This document shows, piece by piece, positions 19,242 through 28,949 of a stretch of DNA of 64,000 nt. A model generated the notes under the pieces. The model was not told the DNA's origin, searched no databases, and worked only from the letters and a program-made list of their open reading frames with translations. Position 1 is the first letter of the stretch. Each line of letters opens with the position of its first letter. Source of the stretch: Xylocopilactobacillus apis. GTDB lineage: Bacteria > Bacillota > Bacilli > Lactobacillales > Lactobacillaceae. The stretch covers positions 372,001 to 436,000 of the forward strand of contig NZ_AP026801.1 in the NCBI RefSeq assembly GCF_033095965.1, written 5' to 3'. The translations under genes and the position numbers were made by a program.

Positions 19242-21239
19242 ATGATAGAAAGAACTACTGATAACAAATTTGATTTAGTAACAGATTATAAGCCTGCAGG
19301 AGATCAGCCTCAGGCAATTGAAAAAATAACGAATGACTTTTTAAATGGCAAAAAAGAAGAAATTCTTTGGGGAGCTACAGGAACTGGAAAGACATTTACA
19401 ATGTCTGAAATAATTGCCAATTTAAATCGTCCAACTTTAGTTTTATCACATAATAAAACTTTAGCAGGACAGCTTTATGGAGAGTTTAAAGAGTTTTTTC
19501 CGCATAATGCAGTTGAATATTTTGTAAGTTATTACGATTATTATCAACCGGAAGCTTATGTTCCCTCAAGTGATACTTTTATCGAAAAGGATGCCTCGAT
19601 TAATGATGAGATTGATAAACTTCGTCACTCAGCGACAAGTGCTTTGTTAGAACGGAATGATGTGATTGTAGTCGCATCTGTTTCAAGTATTTTTGGCTTG
19701 GGAAGTCCGGTTGAATATCGTGATCACTCAGTATCAATTAGACCGGGAATGGAGATTTCTCGTAATCAGCTTTTAAAATCACTGATTGAAATTCAATACG
19801 AAAGAAATGATATTGATTTTCAACGCGGGCGCTTTAGAGTTCGGGGTGATGTAGTTGAAATATTTCCAGCTTCTCAAGGCGAGCATGCAGTAAGAATTGA
19901 TTTTTTTGGTGATGAGATTGATTCTATCACCGAAGTAGATGCACTAACTGGTGAAGTATTAGGGAAAAGAAATCATATCGTAATTTTTCCGGCAACCCAC
20001 TTTATGGTTAATGACAACCAAATGGGCATCGCAATTAAAGGAATTGAAGAAGAGTTAGAAGAACAATTGAAGTGGTTTCGTGATCATGATAAATTGTTAG
20101 AAGCTCAGCGCTTAGAACAGAGAACTCATTATGATATTGAGATGTTAAGAGAAATGGGCTATACTTCGGGAATTGAAAATTATTCTCGTCATATGGATGG
20201 CCGTAAGCCTGGAGGGCCACCATTTACGTTACTTGATTTCTTTCCGAAAGACTTTTTAATTATGGTTGATGAATCTCATGTTACAATGCCCCAAATTCGT
20301 GGGATGTATAATGGTGATCGTGCTAGAAAGCAAACTTTGGTTGATTATGGATTTCGTCTTCCATCAGCTTTAGATAATCGTCCGTTAAAACTTCATGAAT
20401 TTGAACAGCACGTAAACCAAATTTTGTATGTATCAGCCACTCCAGGGCCTTATGAACTAGAACGAACAAATAATATTTCAGAGCAAATTATTAGGCCAAC
20501 AGGATTATTAGACCCTAAGATCGAAGTTAGGCCAATCATGGGTCAAATTGATGATTTAGTAGGCGAGATCAATAAGCGAATTGAAAAAAATGAACGCGTT
20601 TTTGTGACAACTTTGACTAAAAAAATGGCTGAAGACTTAACGGATTACTTTAAAAATTTGAACATTAAAGTTCGCTATTTACATAGCGATGTTAAAACTT
20701 TAGAACGAACTGAAATCATTCGAGATCTGCGCTTAGGAAAATTTGATGTTTTAGTCGGGATCAACCTTTTAAGAGAAGGACTTGATGTCCCGGAAGTATC
20801 ATTAGTTGCAATTCTTGATGCCGATAAAGAGGGCTTTTTGCGAGCGGAGCGTTCATTAATTCAGACAATTGGCCGAGCTTCAAGAAATGAAAATGGGGAA
20901 GTTATCATGTATGCAGATAAAATAACCGATTCAATGAAGAAGGCAATTGATGAGACTAAACGCCGCCGTTCAATTCAAGAAAAATATAATGAAGAGCATG
21001 GAATTACTCCAAAGACAATCATTAAACCAATTCGTGATAATATTTCAGCTGTTGTTGAAGAAGAGGTTAAGTCTTCAACCGGGGATCCAGACGTGGATTA
21101 TACGAAGCTTAACAAAAAAGAACGTCAAAAAGTTATTGAAAAGCTGAGACAGCAAATGAAGGATGCAGCTAAGAAATTAGATTTTGAAGATGCTGCTCAG
21201 TTACGTGATACAATTTTAGAATTAGAAGCACAAGAGTAG
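19242..21239 (+). CDS. uvrB: Excinuclease ABC subunit UvrB
   Basis: DNA damage-verification helicase-like subunit of nucleotide excision repair. Walker A GATGTGKT is at 44-51, the beta-hairpin motif [12 protein letters not shown] follows, DEAD-like motif DESHVT is present, and the C-terminal UVR domain ([20 protein letters not shown]) binds UvrC. Length 665 aa is normal. It lies 8 bases before uvrA. No LexA-type GAAC-N4-GTTC operator is visible upstream. Confidence 0.98.
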   Translation: MIERTTDNKFDLVTDYKPAGDQPQAIEKITNDFLNGKKEEILWGATGTGKTFTMSEIIANLNRPTLVLSHNKTLAGQLYGEFKEFFPHNAVEYFVSYYDYYQPEAYVPSSDTFIEKDASINDEIDKLRHSATSALLERNDVIVVASVSSIFGLGSPVEYRDHSVSIRPGMEISRNQLLKSLIEIQYERNDIDFQRGRFRVRGDVVEIFPASQGEHAVRIDFFGDEIDSITEVDALTGEVLGKRNHIVIFPATHFMVNDNQMGIAIKGIEEELEEQLKWFRDHDKLLEAQRLEQRTHYDIEMLREMGYTSGIENYSRHMDGRKPGGPPFTLLDFFPKDFLIMVDESHVTMPQIRGMYNGDRARKQTLVDYGFRLPSALDNRPLKLHEFEQHVNQILYVSATPGPYELERTNNISEQIIRPTGLLDPKIEVRPIMGQIDDLVGEINKRIEKNERVFVTTLTKKMAEDLTDYFKNLNIKVRYLHSDVKTLERTEIIRDLRLGKFDVLVGINLLREGLDVPEVSLVAILDADKEGFLRAERSLIQTIGRASRNENGEVIMYADKITDSMKKAIDETKRRRSIQEKYNEEHGITPKTIIKPIRDNISAVVEEEVKSSTGDPDVDYTKLNKKERQKVIEKLRQQMKDAAKKLDFEDAAQLRDTILELEAQE

Positions 21240-21247
21240 GAGGATTA

Positions 21248-24082
21248 ATGAAAAACCAGGGAAATCGAAATATTGTTATCAGAGGTGCAAGGGAGAATAA
21301 TTTAAAAAATGTAAATTTAACAATTCCTAAGGATGCACTAGTAGTATTCACTGGTCTTTCTGGTTCGGGTAAGAGTTCACTTGCTTTTGATACTTTATAT
21401 GCAGAAGGAAGACGCCGTTATGTTGAAAGTCTTTCTAGTTATGCGCGGCAATTTTTGGGGAAAATTGAAAAGCCGGATGTAGATGGCATTGATGGTCTAT
21501 CGCCAGCCATTTCCATTGATCAGAAAACAACTTCTAAAAATCCTCGCTCAACCGTTGGGACAGTTACGGAAATTAATGATTATCTAAGACTTTTATGGGC
21601 TAGAGTGGGACATCCGATTTGTCCGAATGATGGCACAGAAATTACCAGTCAGTCAGTTGAACAGATGGTAAATCGGATTTTAGGTCTTCCTGAGGGACAG
21701 AGGATTCAGATTTTAAGTCCCGTGATCCGTGCTAAAAGAGGTCAGCATCAAAAAGTTTTTGATCGAATTAAAAAAGAAGGCTATGTAAGAATAATGGTCG
21801 ATGGCGAGGTTCACGATATTTCTGATGATTTTGAACTAGCTAAAACTAAAAAGCATGATATTTCGGTAGTTGTTGACCGAATTGTGGTTAAAGATGGGAT
21901 TCGCAGCCGCCTTTTTGACTCAATGGAAGCAGCGCTGCGCTTAGCTGATGGTTATGCAGATATAGATGTGATAGGAGGAGAACCTTTAATCTTTTCTGAA
22001 CATTATGCCTGCCCAATTTGCGGGTTCACTGTTGGCGAGATAGAGCCAAGATTGTTATCTTTTAATGCTCCTTTTGGGGCATGTGAGACTTGTGATGGTC
22101 TTGGAATGCAGTTGCAAGTGGATGAAGATTTAGTAGTTCCAGATAAAAGAAAGACACTTAACGAAGGAGCCCTCGTTGCGTGGAATCCGATTTCCAGCAA
22201 GTACTATCCTGAGATGTTAAAGCAGGCTTGTGATCACTTTGGCATTGATATGAATAAACCATTTGAAAAATTATCTCGCAGTGACCAAGAATTAGTATTA
22301 CATGGATCAAAAGGTAAAACTTTTCCTTTTCATTTTGTCAATGAATTTGGCAATGTGAGTGATGGTGATTTTGTTTTTGAGGGGGTCATGAATAACATTG
22401 ATCGGCGTTATCATGAGACAAACAGTGATTTCGTTCGTTCAGTAATGCATCAATATATGGATGAAATCGAGTGTTCAACTTGTCACGGTGCTCGATTAAA
22501 CCGCAAAGCGCTAGCAATTAAAATCAATGGCAAAAATATTGCTGAAATTTGTGAGCAGCCAATTAAAGAATCAATTAATTTTTTCAAAAATTTAGAGCTA
22601 ACTGAAAAAGAAACGGCAATTGCTAAACCAATTTTAAAAGAAGTTATTGATCGTTTAACATTTTTAATAAATGTTGGTTTAGAGTATTTATCGTTAAGCC
22701 GAGCAGCAGGAACTCTTTCTGGCGGAGAGGCACAGAGAATTCGCCTCGCCACTCAAATTGGCTCGAACTTGTCAGGTGTCCTGTATATCCTAGATGAACC
22801 ATCGATTGGGCTGCATCAGCGAGACAATGCACGATTGATTTCTTCTTTACAGAAAATGAGAGATTTAGGAAATACTTTAATTGTTGTTGAGCACGATGAA
22901 GAGACGATGCTGGCAGCTGATTATTTAGTTGATATTGGTCCCGGGGCAGGTGAACACGGCGGAGAAATCATTGCAGCAGGTACTCCAAAAGAAGTTGAAG
23001 ATAATCCGAAATCTTTAACCGGTCAGTATCTTTCCGGCAAAAAATCCATTCCAGTTCCCAAGACTAGAAGAAAAGGCGACGGAAAGAAGATTAAATTAAC
23101 TGGTGCTCACGGGCATAATTTAAAGAATTTAAGTATTACAATTCCGCGCGGCGAATTGGTTTTAGTAACGGGAGTTTCAGGTTCAGGAAAATCCACACTG
23201 GTTAATGGGACCTTAAAACGTGCCATGCGTCAGCAAATGCACCTTTCTACCAGTAAGCCAGAACCTTATACCAAGCTAACGGGAGTTACGGGAATTGAAA
23301 AGTTAATTAATATTGATCAGAGCCCGATTGGCCGAACTCCCCGTTCAAATCCTGCAACTTACACCGGAGTATTTGACGATATTAGAGATTTATTTGCTAA
23401 AACCAATGATGCAAAAATGCGCGGTTATAAAAAGGGTCGATTTAGTTTTAATACAAAGGGAGGTCGCTGTGAAGCTTGTCATGGTGATGGGATCCTGAAG
23501 ATTGAAATGAATTTTCTGCCGGATGTTTTTGTAGCTTGTGACGTGTGTCATGGACGCCGTTATAATTCAGAAACTTTAGAAGTTGAGTATAAAGGCAAAA
23601 ATATTTATGATGTACTGGAGATGCGGGTCGAAGAAGCAGTTAAGTTCTTTGAAAACCATCCCAAAATTAAACGTAAACTTCAAACAATTGTAGATGTTGG
23701 ATTAGGGTATCTAAAATTAGGACAAAGTGCGCTTGATCTTTCTGGCGGAGAAGCTCAAAGAATGAAGTTGGCATCTGAATTACAGAAAAAATCGAGCGGC
23801 AAAAACTTTTATATCTTAGATGAACCAACAACTGGCCTGCATACTGATGATATTGCACGTTTATTAAATGTATTGAATCGATTAGTTGATCAGGGCAATA
23901 CAGTTTTAGTTATCGAACATAATCTTGATGTAATTAAGTCGGCTGATTATATTATTGATCTTGGACCAGAAGGTGGAGATCTAGGTGGAGAAGTTGTTGC
24001 ATCAGGAACACCTGAACAAGTGGCAAAAGAAAAAAAATCATACACCGGACAATATCTTGCTCAGATGTTGAAGAAAGGATAA
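21248..24082 (+). CDS. uvrA: Excinuclease ABC subunit UvrA
   Basis: Damage-recognition ATPase of nucleotide excision repair. The 944-aa protein has two ABC modules: Walker A GLSGSGKSSLAF (about 34) and [10 protein letters not shown] (about 640), and two LSGGEAQR-type signatures. Zinc-binding cysteine pairs CPIC...CETC, CSTC and CEAC...CDVC are intact. RBS AGGAGG. It shares an operon with uvrB and is only 3 bases before rapZ. Confidence 0.98.
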   Translation: MKNQGNRNIVIRGARENNLKNVNLTIPKDALVVFTGLSGSGKSSLAFDTLYAEGRRRYVESLSSYARQFLGKIEKPDVDGIDGLSPAISIDQKTTSKNPRSTVGTVTEINDYLRLLWARVGHPICPNDGTEITSQSVEQMVNRILGLPEGQRIQILSPVIRAKRGQHQKVFDRIKKEGYVRIMVDGEVHDISDDFELAKTKKHDISVVVDRIVVKDGIRSRLFDSMEAALRLADGYADIDVIGGEPLIFSEHYACPICGFTVGEIEPRLLSFNAPFGACETCDGLGMQLQVDEDLVVPDKRKTLNEGALVAWNPISSKYYPEMLKQACDHFGIDMNKPFEKLSRSDQELVLHGSKGKTFPFHFVNEFGNVSDGDFVFEGVMNNIDRRYHETNSDFVRSVMHQYMDEIECSTCHGARLNRKALAIKINGKNIAEICEQPIKESINFFKNLELTEKETAIAKPILKEVIDRLTFLINVGLEYLSLSRAAGTLSGGEAQRIRLATQIGSNLSGVLYILDEPSIGLHQRDNARLISSLQKMRDLGNTLIVVEHDEETMLAADYLVDIGPGAGEHGGEIIAAGTPKEVEDNPKSLTGQYLSGKKSIPVPKTRRKGDGKKIKLTGAHGHNLKNLSITIPRGELVLVTGVSGSGKSTLVNGTLKRAMRQQMHLSTSKPEPYTKLTGVTGIEKLINIDQSPIGRTPRSNPATYTGVFDDIRDLFAKTNDAKMRGYKKGRFSFNTKGGRCEACHGDGILKIEMNFLPDVFVACDVCHGRRYNSETLEVEYKGKNIYDVLEMRVEEAVKFFENHPKIKRKLQTIVDVGLGYLKLGQSALDLSGGEAQRMKLASELQKKSSGKNFYILDEPTTGLHTDDIARLLNVLNRLVDQGNTVLVIEHNLDVIKSADYIIDLGPEGGDLGGEVVASGTPEQVAKEKKSYTGQYLAQMLKKG

Positions 24083-24085
24083 AGG

Positions 24086-24958
24086 ATGAATAATGAGATC
24101 AAGGTCGTAATTGTAACTGGCATGAGTGGAGCTGGAAAAACAGTTGCGGCCCAGTGCTTTGAAGATATGGGATATTTCTGTGTCGATAATATGCCGCCAG
24201 CGCTATTTGCCAAATTTTGGGAATTGATTATCAATAATTCATCAATTAAAAAAATTGCTTTAGTAATTGATTTAAGGTCCAACGTATTCTTCGATCAGGT
24301 TAGTGAGTTTCTTAATTTTTTGGCTGAAAAAACGCATCAGGTCAAAATCATCTTTCTTGATGCAACTGACGAAACATTAGTAGCTAGGTATAAGGAAACT
24401 AGACGAAATCATCCTTTAGCGCCGGAAGGCCGTTTGATGAGTGGAATTATAAGAGAACGTGAGCTATTAAGCGGTGTCCGAAAAAAAGCACAGCTTGTTA
24501 TTGATACCACTAATTTAAAGCCAAACGGTTTAAGACAGCAGATTTATAATTCTTTTCAAGAAGGAAAAGAAGCGCCTTTCTTCATTGAAATTATAAGTTT
24601 TGGTTTTAAATATGGGATTCCCATTGATGCTGATGACGTCATTGATGTTCGTTTTATTAAAAATCCTTTTTATGTTGAAAAATTAAAACGGCTGACAGGA
24701 CTTGACCAAGAAGTACGGGATTATGTGATGGAACAGCCTGAAACTGAGTCATTCTATCAGCGCTTTTATCAATTGATTAAAGAAATGATTCCAGGATATA
24801 AAAAGCAGGGTAAAGAGAATTTGACTATTGCAGTTGGCTGTACTGGTGGTCAGCACCGTTCGGTTGCAATTGCTCAAAGACTTCATGATGACCTTGCTGG
24901 TAGTTATTCGGTAGATGTTACTCACCGTGATATGAAAAAAGAAACGCGGGAACAATAA
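24086..24958 (+). CDS. rapZ: RNase adapter RapZ / nucleotide-binding protein YvcJ
   Basis: 290-aa P-loop protein. GMSGAGKT (12-19) is the Walker A, and the conserved C-terminal domain carries [15 protein letters not shown]. In Enterobacteria RapZ directs RNase E to a small RNA; in Firmicutes the homologue YvcJ hydrolyses GTP and affects competence, so the enterobacterial role should not be assumed. It forms the conserved trio with yvcK and whiA. Confidence 0.95.
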   Translation: MNNEIKVVIVTGMSGAGKTVAAQCFEDMGYFCVDNMPPALFAKFWELIINNSSIKKIALVIDLRSNVFFDQVSEFLNFLAEKTHQVKIIFLDATDETLVARYKETRRNHPLAPEGRLMSGIIRERELLSGVRKKAQLVIDTTNLKPNGLRQQIYNSFQEGKEAPFFIEIISFGFKYGIPIDADDVIDVRFIKNPFYVEKLKRLTGLDQEVRDYVMEQPETESFYQRFYQLIKEMIPGYKKQGKENLTIAVGCTGGQHRSVAIAQRLHDDLAGSYSVDVTHRDMKKETREQ

Positions 24959-24959
24959 G

Positions 24960-25973
24960 ATGAGTAGAGAAAATAGAATTGTTAGGGTTATTAAAGGCCG
25001 CCGGCCAAATATTGTTGTAATTGGTGGCGGAACTGGCTTACCAGTTGTTTTACGCAGTTTAAGAGATCTTAATGCTAATCTGACAGCGATTGTTACAGTT
25101 GCAGATAATGGCGGTTCATCAGGAATCATTAGGAACTATATGAACGTAGTGCCGCCGGGAGATATTCGAAATGTTTTGGTTTCACTATCGGATTTACCAA
25201 AAGAAGAGTTAGATATTTTTCAATATCGTTTCCAAAGTAATGATTCGTTTTTTTCAGGTCATGCAATCGGGAATCTAATAATTGCAGCACTTTCTGAAAT
25301 GCGAGGCGGTATTTATCCAGCAATTCAGGTCCTATCCCGTATGATGCAGGTAGACGGTCACGTGTATCCAGCAAGTAATATTCCACTGACTCTGCACGCT
25401 GAATTTACTGATGGGACAACAGCAGTAGGTGAAAGACAAATTGTTGAATCAGAAAAATTGATTTCGCGAGTTTGGGTTAAAGAAATAGAAAGTGGTCGTG
25501 AACCACATGCGGTTGATGCGGTAATTCAATCAATTTTAGATGCCAACGTGGTAATTTTAGGACCCGGCAGTTTGTTTACCAGTATTTTGCCTAATTTGAT
25601 GATTTCAAATCTAGGTGAAGCACTGGTTAAAACTAAAGCGCAGGTTGTCTATATTTGTAATTTAATGACTCAACAGGGTGAAACAGAGCACTTTACTGAT
25701 GCTATGCACATTGAGGTATTAAATCGCCATCTGAAAAAAAATTGTATTAATACAGTTTTAGTAAATAATGGTAAGATTCCAGAACGTTATTTAAAACATC
25801 CTACGGGTGATGGGTATCTAGAACCAGTGGCTGATGATTTTCAGGCGTTAAGAAAATTAGGCGTTAAAGTTATCATGGATGATTTTCTAGATTTACGAGA
25901 AAATGGCGTGTATCATAACGGAGAGAAAATAGCGAAAGAAATTTTAGACTTATCTTTCTCTAACGATAATTAA
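24960..25973 (+). CDS. yvcK: Gluconeogenesis/cell-shape factor YvcK (GlmR)
   Basis: 337-aa CofD-like Rossmann protein with [21 protein letters not shown] and [13 protein letters not shown] motifs. In Bacillus, YvcK/GlmR binds UDP-GlcNAc and stimulates GlmS to supply wall precursors. It starts directly after rapZ (one-base gap). Confidence 0.95.
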   Translation: MSRENRIVRVIKGRRPNIVVIGGGTGLPVVLRSLRDLNANLTAIVTVADNGGSSGIIRNYMNVVPPGDIRNVLVSLSDLPKEELDIFQYRFQSNDSFFSGHAIGNLIIAALSEMRGGIYPAIQVLSRMMQVDGHVYPASNIPLTLHAEFTDGTTAVGERQIVESEKLISRVWVKEIESGREPHAVDAVIQSILDANVVILGPGSLFTSILPNLMISNLGEALVKTKAQVVYICNLMTQQGETEHFTDAMHIEVLNRHLKKNCINTVLVNNGKIPERYLKHPTGDGYLEPVADDFQALRKLGVKVIMDDFLDLRENGVYHNGEKIAKEILDLSFSNDN

Positions 25974-25985
25974 CGAGGTAAAGTG

Positions 25986-26921
25986 ATGTCTTTTGCTCAA
26001 GATGTAAAAAAAGAGCTAACACTTGTTCCTATTGAAGAGACTAATTCTGATAGTGAATTACTAGCATTAATGATGCTGACTGGTTCAATTCATATTATTG
26101 ATCAAAGATTGGTTTTGGAATTAAAAACCGAAAATTCTTCTACTTCTCGGCGGATTTATGTGCTTTTTAAAAAGATATTTAATCTTGAACCAATAGTAAT
26201 TGTGACCAAAAAGAATAAGCTGCAGAAAAATAGCCAATTCATTATCAGAATTATTGAGGGTACAGATAAGATTATGGATAAATTTCAGCTTTCCTTGGAT
26301 CATAATCTTACACGTGCCGCAATTAAATTTACAAATACTCCAGAAAAAAGAGCAAGCTTTTTAAGAGGAGCTTTTTTGGCGACTGGGAGTGTAAACGATC
26401 CGAAACAGTCTAGTTATCATCTGGAAATAGCAACTCAATATCAAGAGCAGGCAAAACAAATTCAGTCAGTTATGAAAAAACTGGATTTTAATTCTAGAAT
26501 TACCAAAAGACGTAACGGCTATATTGTTTATCTTAAAGAAGCAGAAAAGATCAGTGATTTATTACAAATTACGGGAGCAACTGAATCAATGCTTCATTTT
26601 GAAGATGAACGAATTGTTAGAGATATGAGAAATTCCGTTAATCGAGTCGTAAATTGCGAGACAGCCAATATTAATAAAACAATTGCTGCTGCTCAGCACC
26701 AAATTGAAAATATTAAAATAATTTTTCAAGTAAAAGGAGTTCAAGATTTTCCTGAACGGTTATTAAGTGTTGCTGAAATGCGTCTTAAGTATCCAGAAGC
26801 TTCAACAGATCAGCTAAGCCAGCTTTTAAAGGATGAAACGGGAGAAACGGTTAGTAAATCGGGGGTTAATTATCGCCTTCGAAAAATTAATACTCTCGCT
26901 CAGCAGTTAAAAGGTAAATAA
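25986..26921 (+). CDS. whiA: WhiA-like DNA-binding protein
   Basis: A 311-aa protein with the degenerate LAGLIDADG-like fold in the N-terminal two thirds (AFLATGSVNDP, YHLEI) and a C-terminal helix-turn-helix (MRLKYPEASTDQLSQLL). In Firmicutes it affects chromosome segregation and division. ATG 25986 is preferred over GTG 25983 because the family begins MSFA and CGAGG is well spaced for it. Confidence 0.95.
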   Translation: MSFAQDVKKELTLVPIEETNSDSELLALMMLTGSIHIIDQRLVLELKTENSSTSRRIYVLFKKIFNLEPIVIVTKKNKLQKNSQFIIRIIEGTDKIMDKFQLSLDHNLTRAAIKFTNTPEKRASFLRGAFLATGSVNDPKQSSYHLEIATQYQEQAKQIQSVMKKLDFNSRITKRRNGYIVYLKEAEKISDLLQITGATESMLHFEDERIVRDMRNSVNRVVNCETANINKTIAAAQHQIENIKIIFQVKGVQDFPERLLSVAEMRLKYPEASTDQLSQLLKDETGETVSKSGVNYRLRKINTLAQQLKGK

Positions 26922-26934
26922 TTTAATTTTTTTG

Positions 26935-26978
26935 CGTAATTTTTATACGGGTAGGAAAACACTATTCAAAAAATTACG
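26935..26978. repeat. AT-rich inverted repeat before the Rpn gene
   Basis: Perfect 10-bp arms CGTAATTTTT (26935-26944) and AAAAATTACG (26969-26978), with T- and A-runs outside that extend the pairing after one mismatch. It ends against the RBS (AAAGGA) of the next gene. It may end whiA transcription, mask the RBS, or mark an old insertion boundary; sequence cannot decide. Confidence 0.6.
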
Positions 26979-26992
26979 AAAAAGGAAATTAA

Positions 26993-27922
26993 ATGATTAA
27001 AAAAACTGCACCATCGAGTGATTTACAGTTCAAAAAACTGTTTGGGAGTCCAGAAAACGAATGGATTCTTGTTGCTTTCATTAATGATCTTTTAGATCTT
27101 GATGTTGAATCTGCGAAAGTTGGCAATCCATATAATATTAGGTCCTTTCATAAAAATTCAGGGCTTCAGGTCACAGAAGTTGATGTTATCGCTCGTTTAG
27201 CCGACGGAACATTAGTGACAATTGAAATGCAGATTGCTCACAAGGCTTTCTTTATTGAAAGATTAATGCACTATCTAGCTGAAAAATATAGTTCTAATTT
27301 TGGTATTGAGAAACTGGAAAAAATAAAAAACGGCAGACATGAAGTTAAATATAGCTCATTAAGACCGGTATACTCAATTAATATTTTATATTATAATCAG
27401 TTTCAAGAAGATGATGAGCCACTGCATACCTTTGTTCCATATGATATTAAAAATAAGACCATATTAAAAAGTGAAGATGGACGTCCGATTTGGACGGTTG
27501 TTACTTTAGAACTTTTAAAACCATCAGAAAAACTCAAAGGTAATTCAGGTTACTGGCATGAATTTTTAAAAAAGGGTAACGCGGCAAATAAAGCACCAAA
27601 ACATGTAAAAGCCGCCAGCAAAATAGTGGAATATACTAATTTGTCAAAGGAGGAACAAGCAATGTTAGATGCAGCACAACGAGCAAAAGCAGATCAGGAA
27701 GCAGAGTTTGCTTACCAATGGATTAAGGGTGAACAATCGGGAATTGCTAAAGGCGAAAAGTCAGGAATCGCTAAAGGCAGACAAGAGGGTATTAAAGAGG
27801 GAGTTCAGGAAGGTATTAAAGAAACTGCCCGAAAAATGCTGAAAAAGAAAATGTCCTTTGAAGATATTCAAGAGTTAACCGGGTTAACTCAAACAGAAGT
27901 TGAGAAGTTAAGTAAGGAATAG
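26993..27922 (+). CDS. Rpn family PD-(D/E)XK nuclease (putative transposase type)
   Basis: A 309-aa protein of the Rpn/YhgA-like PD-(D/E)XK family. The likely catalytic core is Asp64 (TEVDVIARL) and Glu78-x-Gln80 (TIEMQ), followed by AFFIERLMHYLAEKY. The C-terminus (from about 245) is a run of short Gly-Lys/Glu repeats (GIAKGEKSGIAKGRQEGIKE), then a helical end (SFEDIQELTGLTQTEVEKLS). Rpn proteins are endonucleases proposed to promote RecA-independent recombination or to take part in phage defence. No terminal inverted repeats or target duplication mark it as a mobile element. It stands alone between whiA and the lysine locus. Confidence 0.85.
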   Translation: MIKKTAPSSDLQFKKLFGSPENEWILVAFINDLLDLDVESAKVGNPYNIRSFHKNSGLQVTEVDVIARLADGTLVTIEMQIAHKAFFIERLMHYLAEKYSSNFGIEKLEKIKNGRHEVKYSSLRPVYSINILYYNQFQEDDEPLHTFVPYDIKNKTILKSEDGRPIWTVVTLELLKPSEKLKGNSGYWHEFLKKGNAANKAPKHVKAASKIVEYTNLSKEEQAMLDAAQRAKADQEAEFAYQWIKGEQSGIAKGEKSGIAKGRQEGIKEGVQEGIKETARKMLKKKMSFEDIQELTGLTQTEVEKLSKE

Positions 27923-27926
27923 AATT

Positions 27927-27965
27927 AAAGAGCGAATGGCAACCTGCCGCTTCGCTCTTTTTTTA
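27927..27965. terminator. Bidirectional terminator between the Rpn gene and dapF
   Basis: A perfect 10-bp stem AAAGAGCGAA / TTCGCTCTTT, with an inner GGC/GCC pair, is followed by T-rich sequence on the + strand. On the other strand the U-tract is interrupted. It separates two convergent genes. Confidence 0.85.
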
Positions 27966-28949
27966 ATTAATTTGCTTTTTGATAAAATCTCGATAGGCTT
28001 TGTCTTCTACAGTTTCTTTAACTACGATGTTTTCTGGATTAATTGAAGAAGTTTTCAAGTCATCTTCGGACATTTCTAAATAATGAGTGATCGTTGCATT
28101 ACCGATTAGTTCCATCCAGTAATTACTATCATCATGATGAACACGAGTTTGAACGTAACCGCCAGGATTAGAGACAGTTAACAATTGGTTAAAAGCTTCA
28201 AATTCTGGGTAGTTGAGGGCAAAAGCTAAGCTAGTAGCTGACATTCCAGTACCACATGCGTTAGTAAATCCCACCCCGCGTTCAAATGTTCTGACAAATA
28301 AATGATTATGATCGATTATCTGGGAAAAGTTGACATTAACACCTTCTGGAAAATAAGGATTTTTGCCATTTAAAAATGTACCCAATTGTTCCAATTTATC
28401 ACTATTCATCACTTTTTGATCAACAAAACTAATTAAATGCGGATTGGGCACCGCAATTGATGTGAATTTCAATTCGGGATCAATTGGCAAAAGTTTGCGG
28501 TTAATGATCTCGTTTGTCTCAAGATTATCAAATGGAAGATCTTTTTTAGCAAAACTGACTGGGCTAATTTCAACACTCATGCAAGAAACATTGTCAGACC
28601 AGTCAAGTTCTCGTTTAACTTGTAAATCTGCATTTTGAGTTTCAACCAAAAATTGGTCCTCATGATATTTATCGCTTAAGTAACGAGCGACCGTTCTTAA
28701 TCCATTACCGCACATCGAAGCAATTGAGCCGTCAGCATTGATGACCTGCATTTTACCAAGAGTGCCCGGATGTTTAGAATCGCTCACCACCAACAAACCG
28801 TCCGCACCATTTAAAATCTGGTTTTGCGGATTTGTCAGATATTTAGCTAATTTAACCAATTGGGATTGAGTAAGCGGGCTATCCAAAATAGTTTGATCTA
28901 GTAAGAAAAAAGAATTCTCAGAACCATGAACTTTTTGAATTTGAACCAT
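27963..28949 (-). CDS. dapF: Diaminopimelate epimerase
   Basis: Converts LL- to meso-diaminopimelate, the last step before lysine and the form used in peptidoglycan. The two active-site cysteines are visible: Cys80 in SMCGNGLR and Cys232 in ACGTGMSA. The 328-aa length is a little long for the family because of a C-terminal extension of about 40 residues. Its start codon overlaps the lysC stop by one base (TAATG), so the two are translationally coupled. Confidence 0.95.
   Translation of the reverse strand: MVQIQKVHGSENSFFLLDQTILDSPLTQSQLVKLAKYLTNPQNQILNGADGLLVVSDSKHPGTLGKMQVINADGSIASMCGNGLRTVARYLSDKYHEDQFLVETQNADLQVKRELDWSDNVSCMSVEISPVSFAKKDLPFDNLETNEIINRKLLPIDPELKFTSIAVPNPHLISFVDQKVMNSDKLEQLGTFLNGKNPYFPEGVNVNFSQIIDHNHLFVRTFERGVGFTNACGTGMSATSLAFALNYPEFEAFNQLLTVSNPGGYVQTRVHHDDSNYWMELIGNATITHYLEMSEDDLKTSSINPENIVVKETVEDKAYRDFIKKQIN

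Noticed and set aside
24749-25129. 126-codon antisense open frame over rapZ-yvcK
   Set aside because: Overlaps two conserved genes and has no RBS.
27720-27840. DNA repeat coding for Gly-Lys/Glu units in the Rpn gene, considered as a CRISPR-like or minisatellite array
   Set aside because: Units are short, uneven and in frame; they are protein repeats, not spaced DNA repeats.
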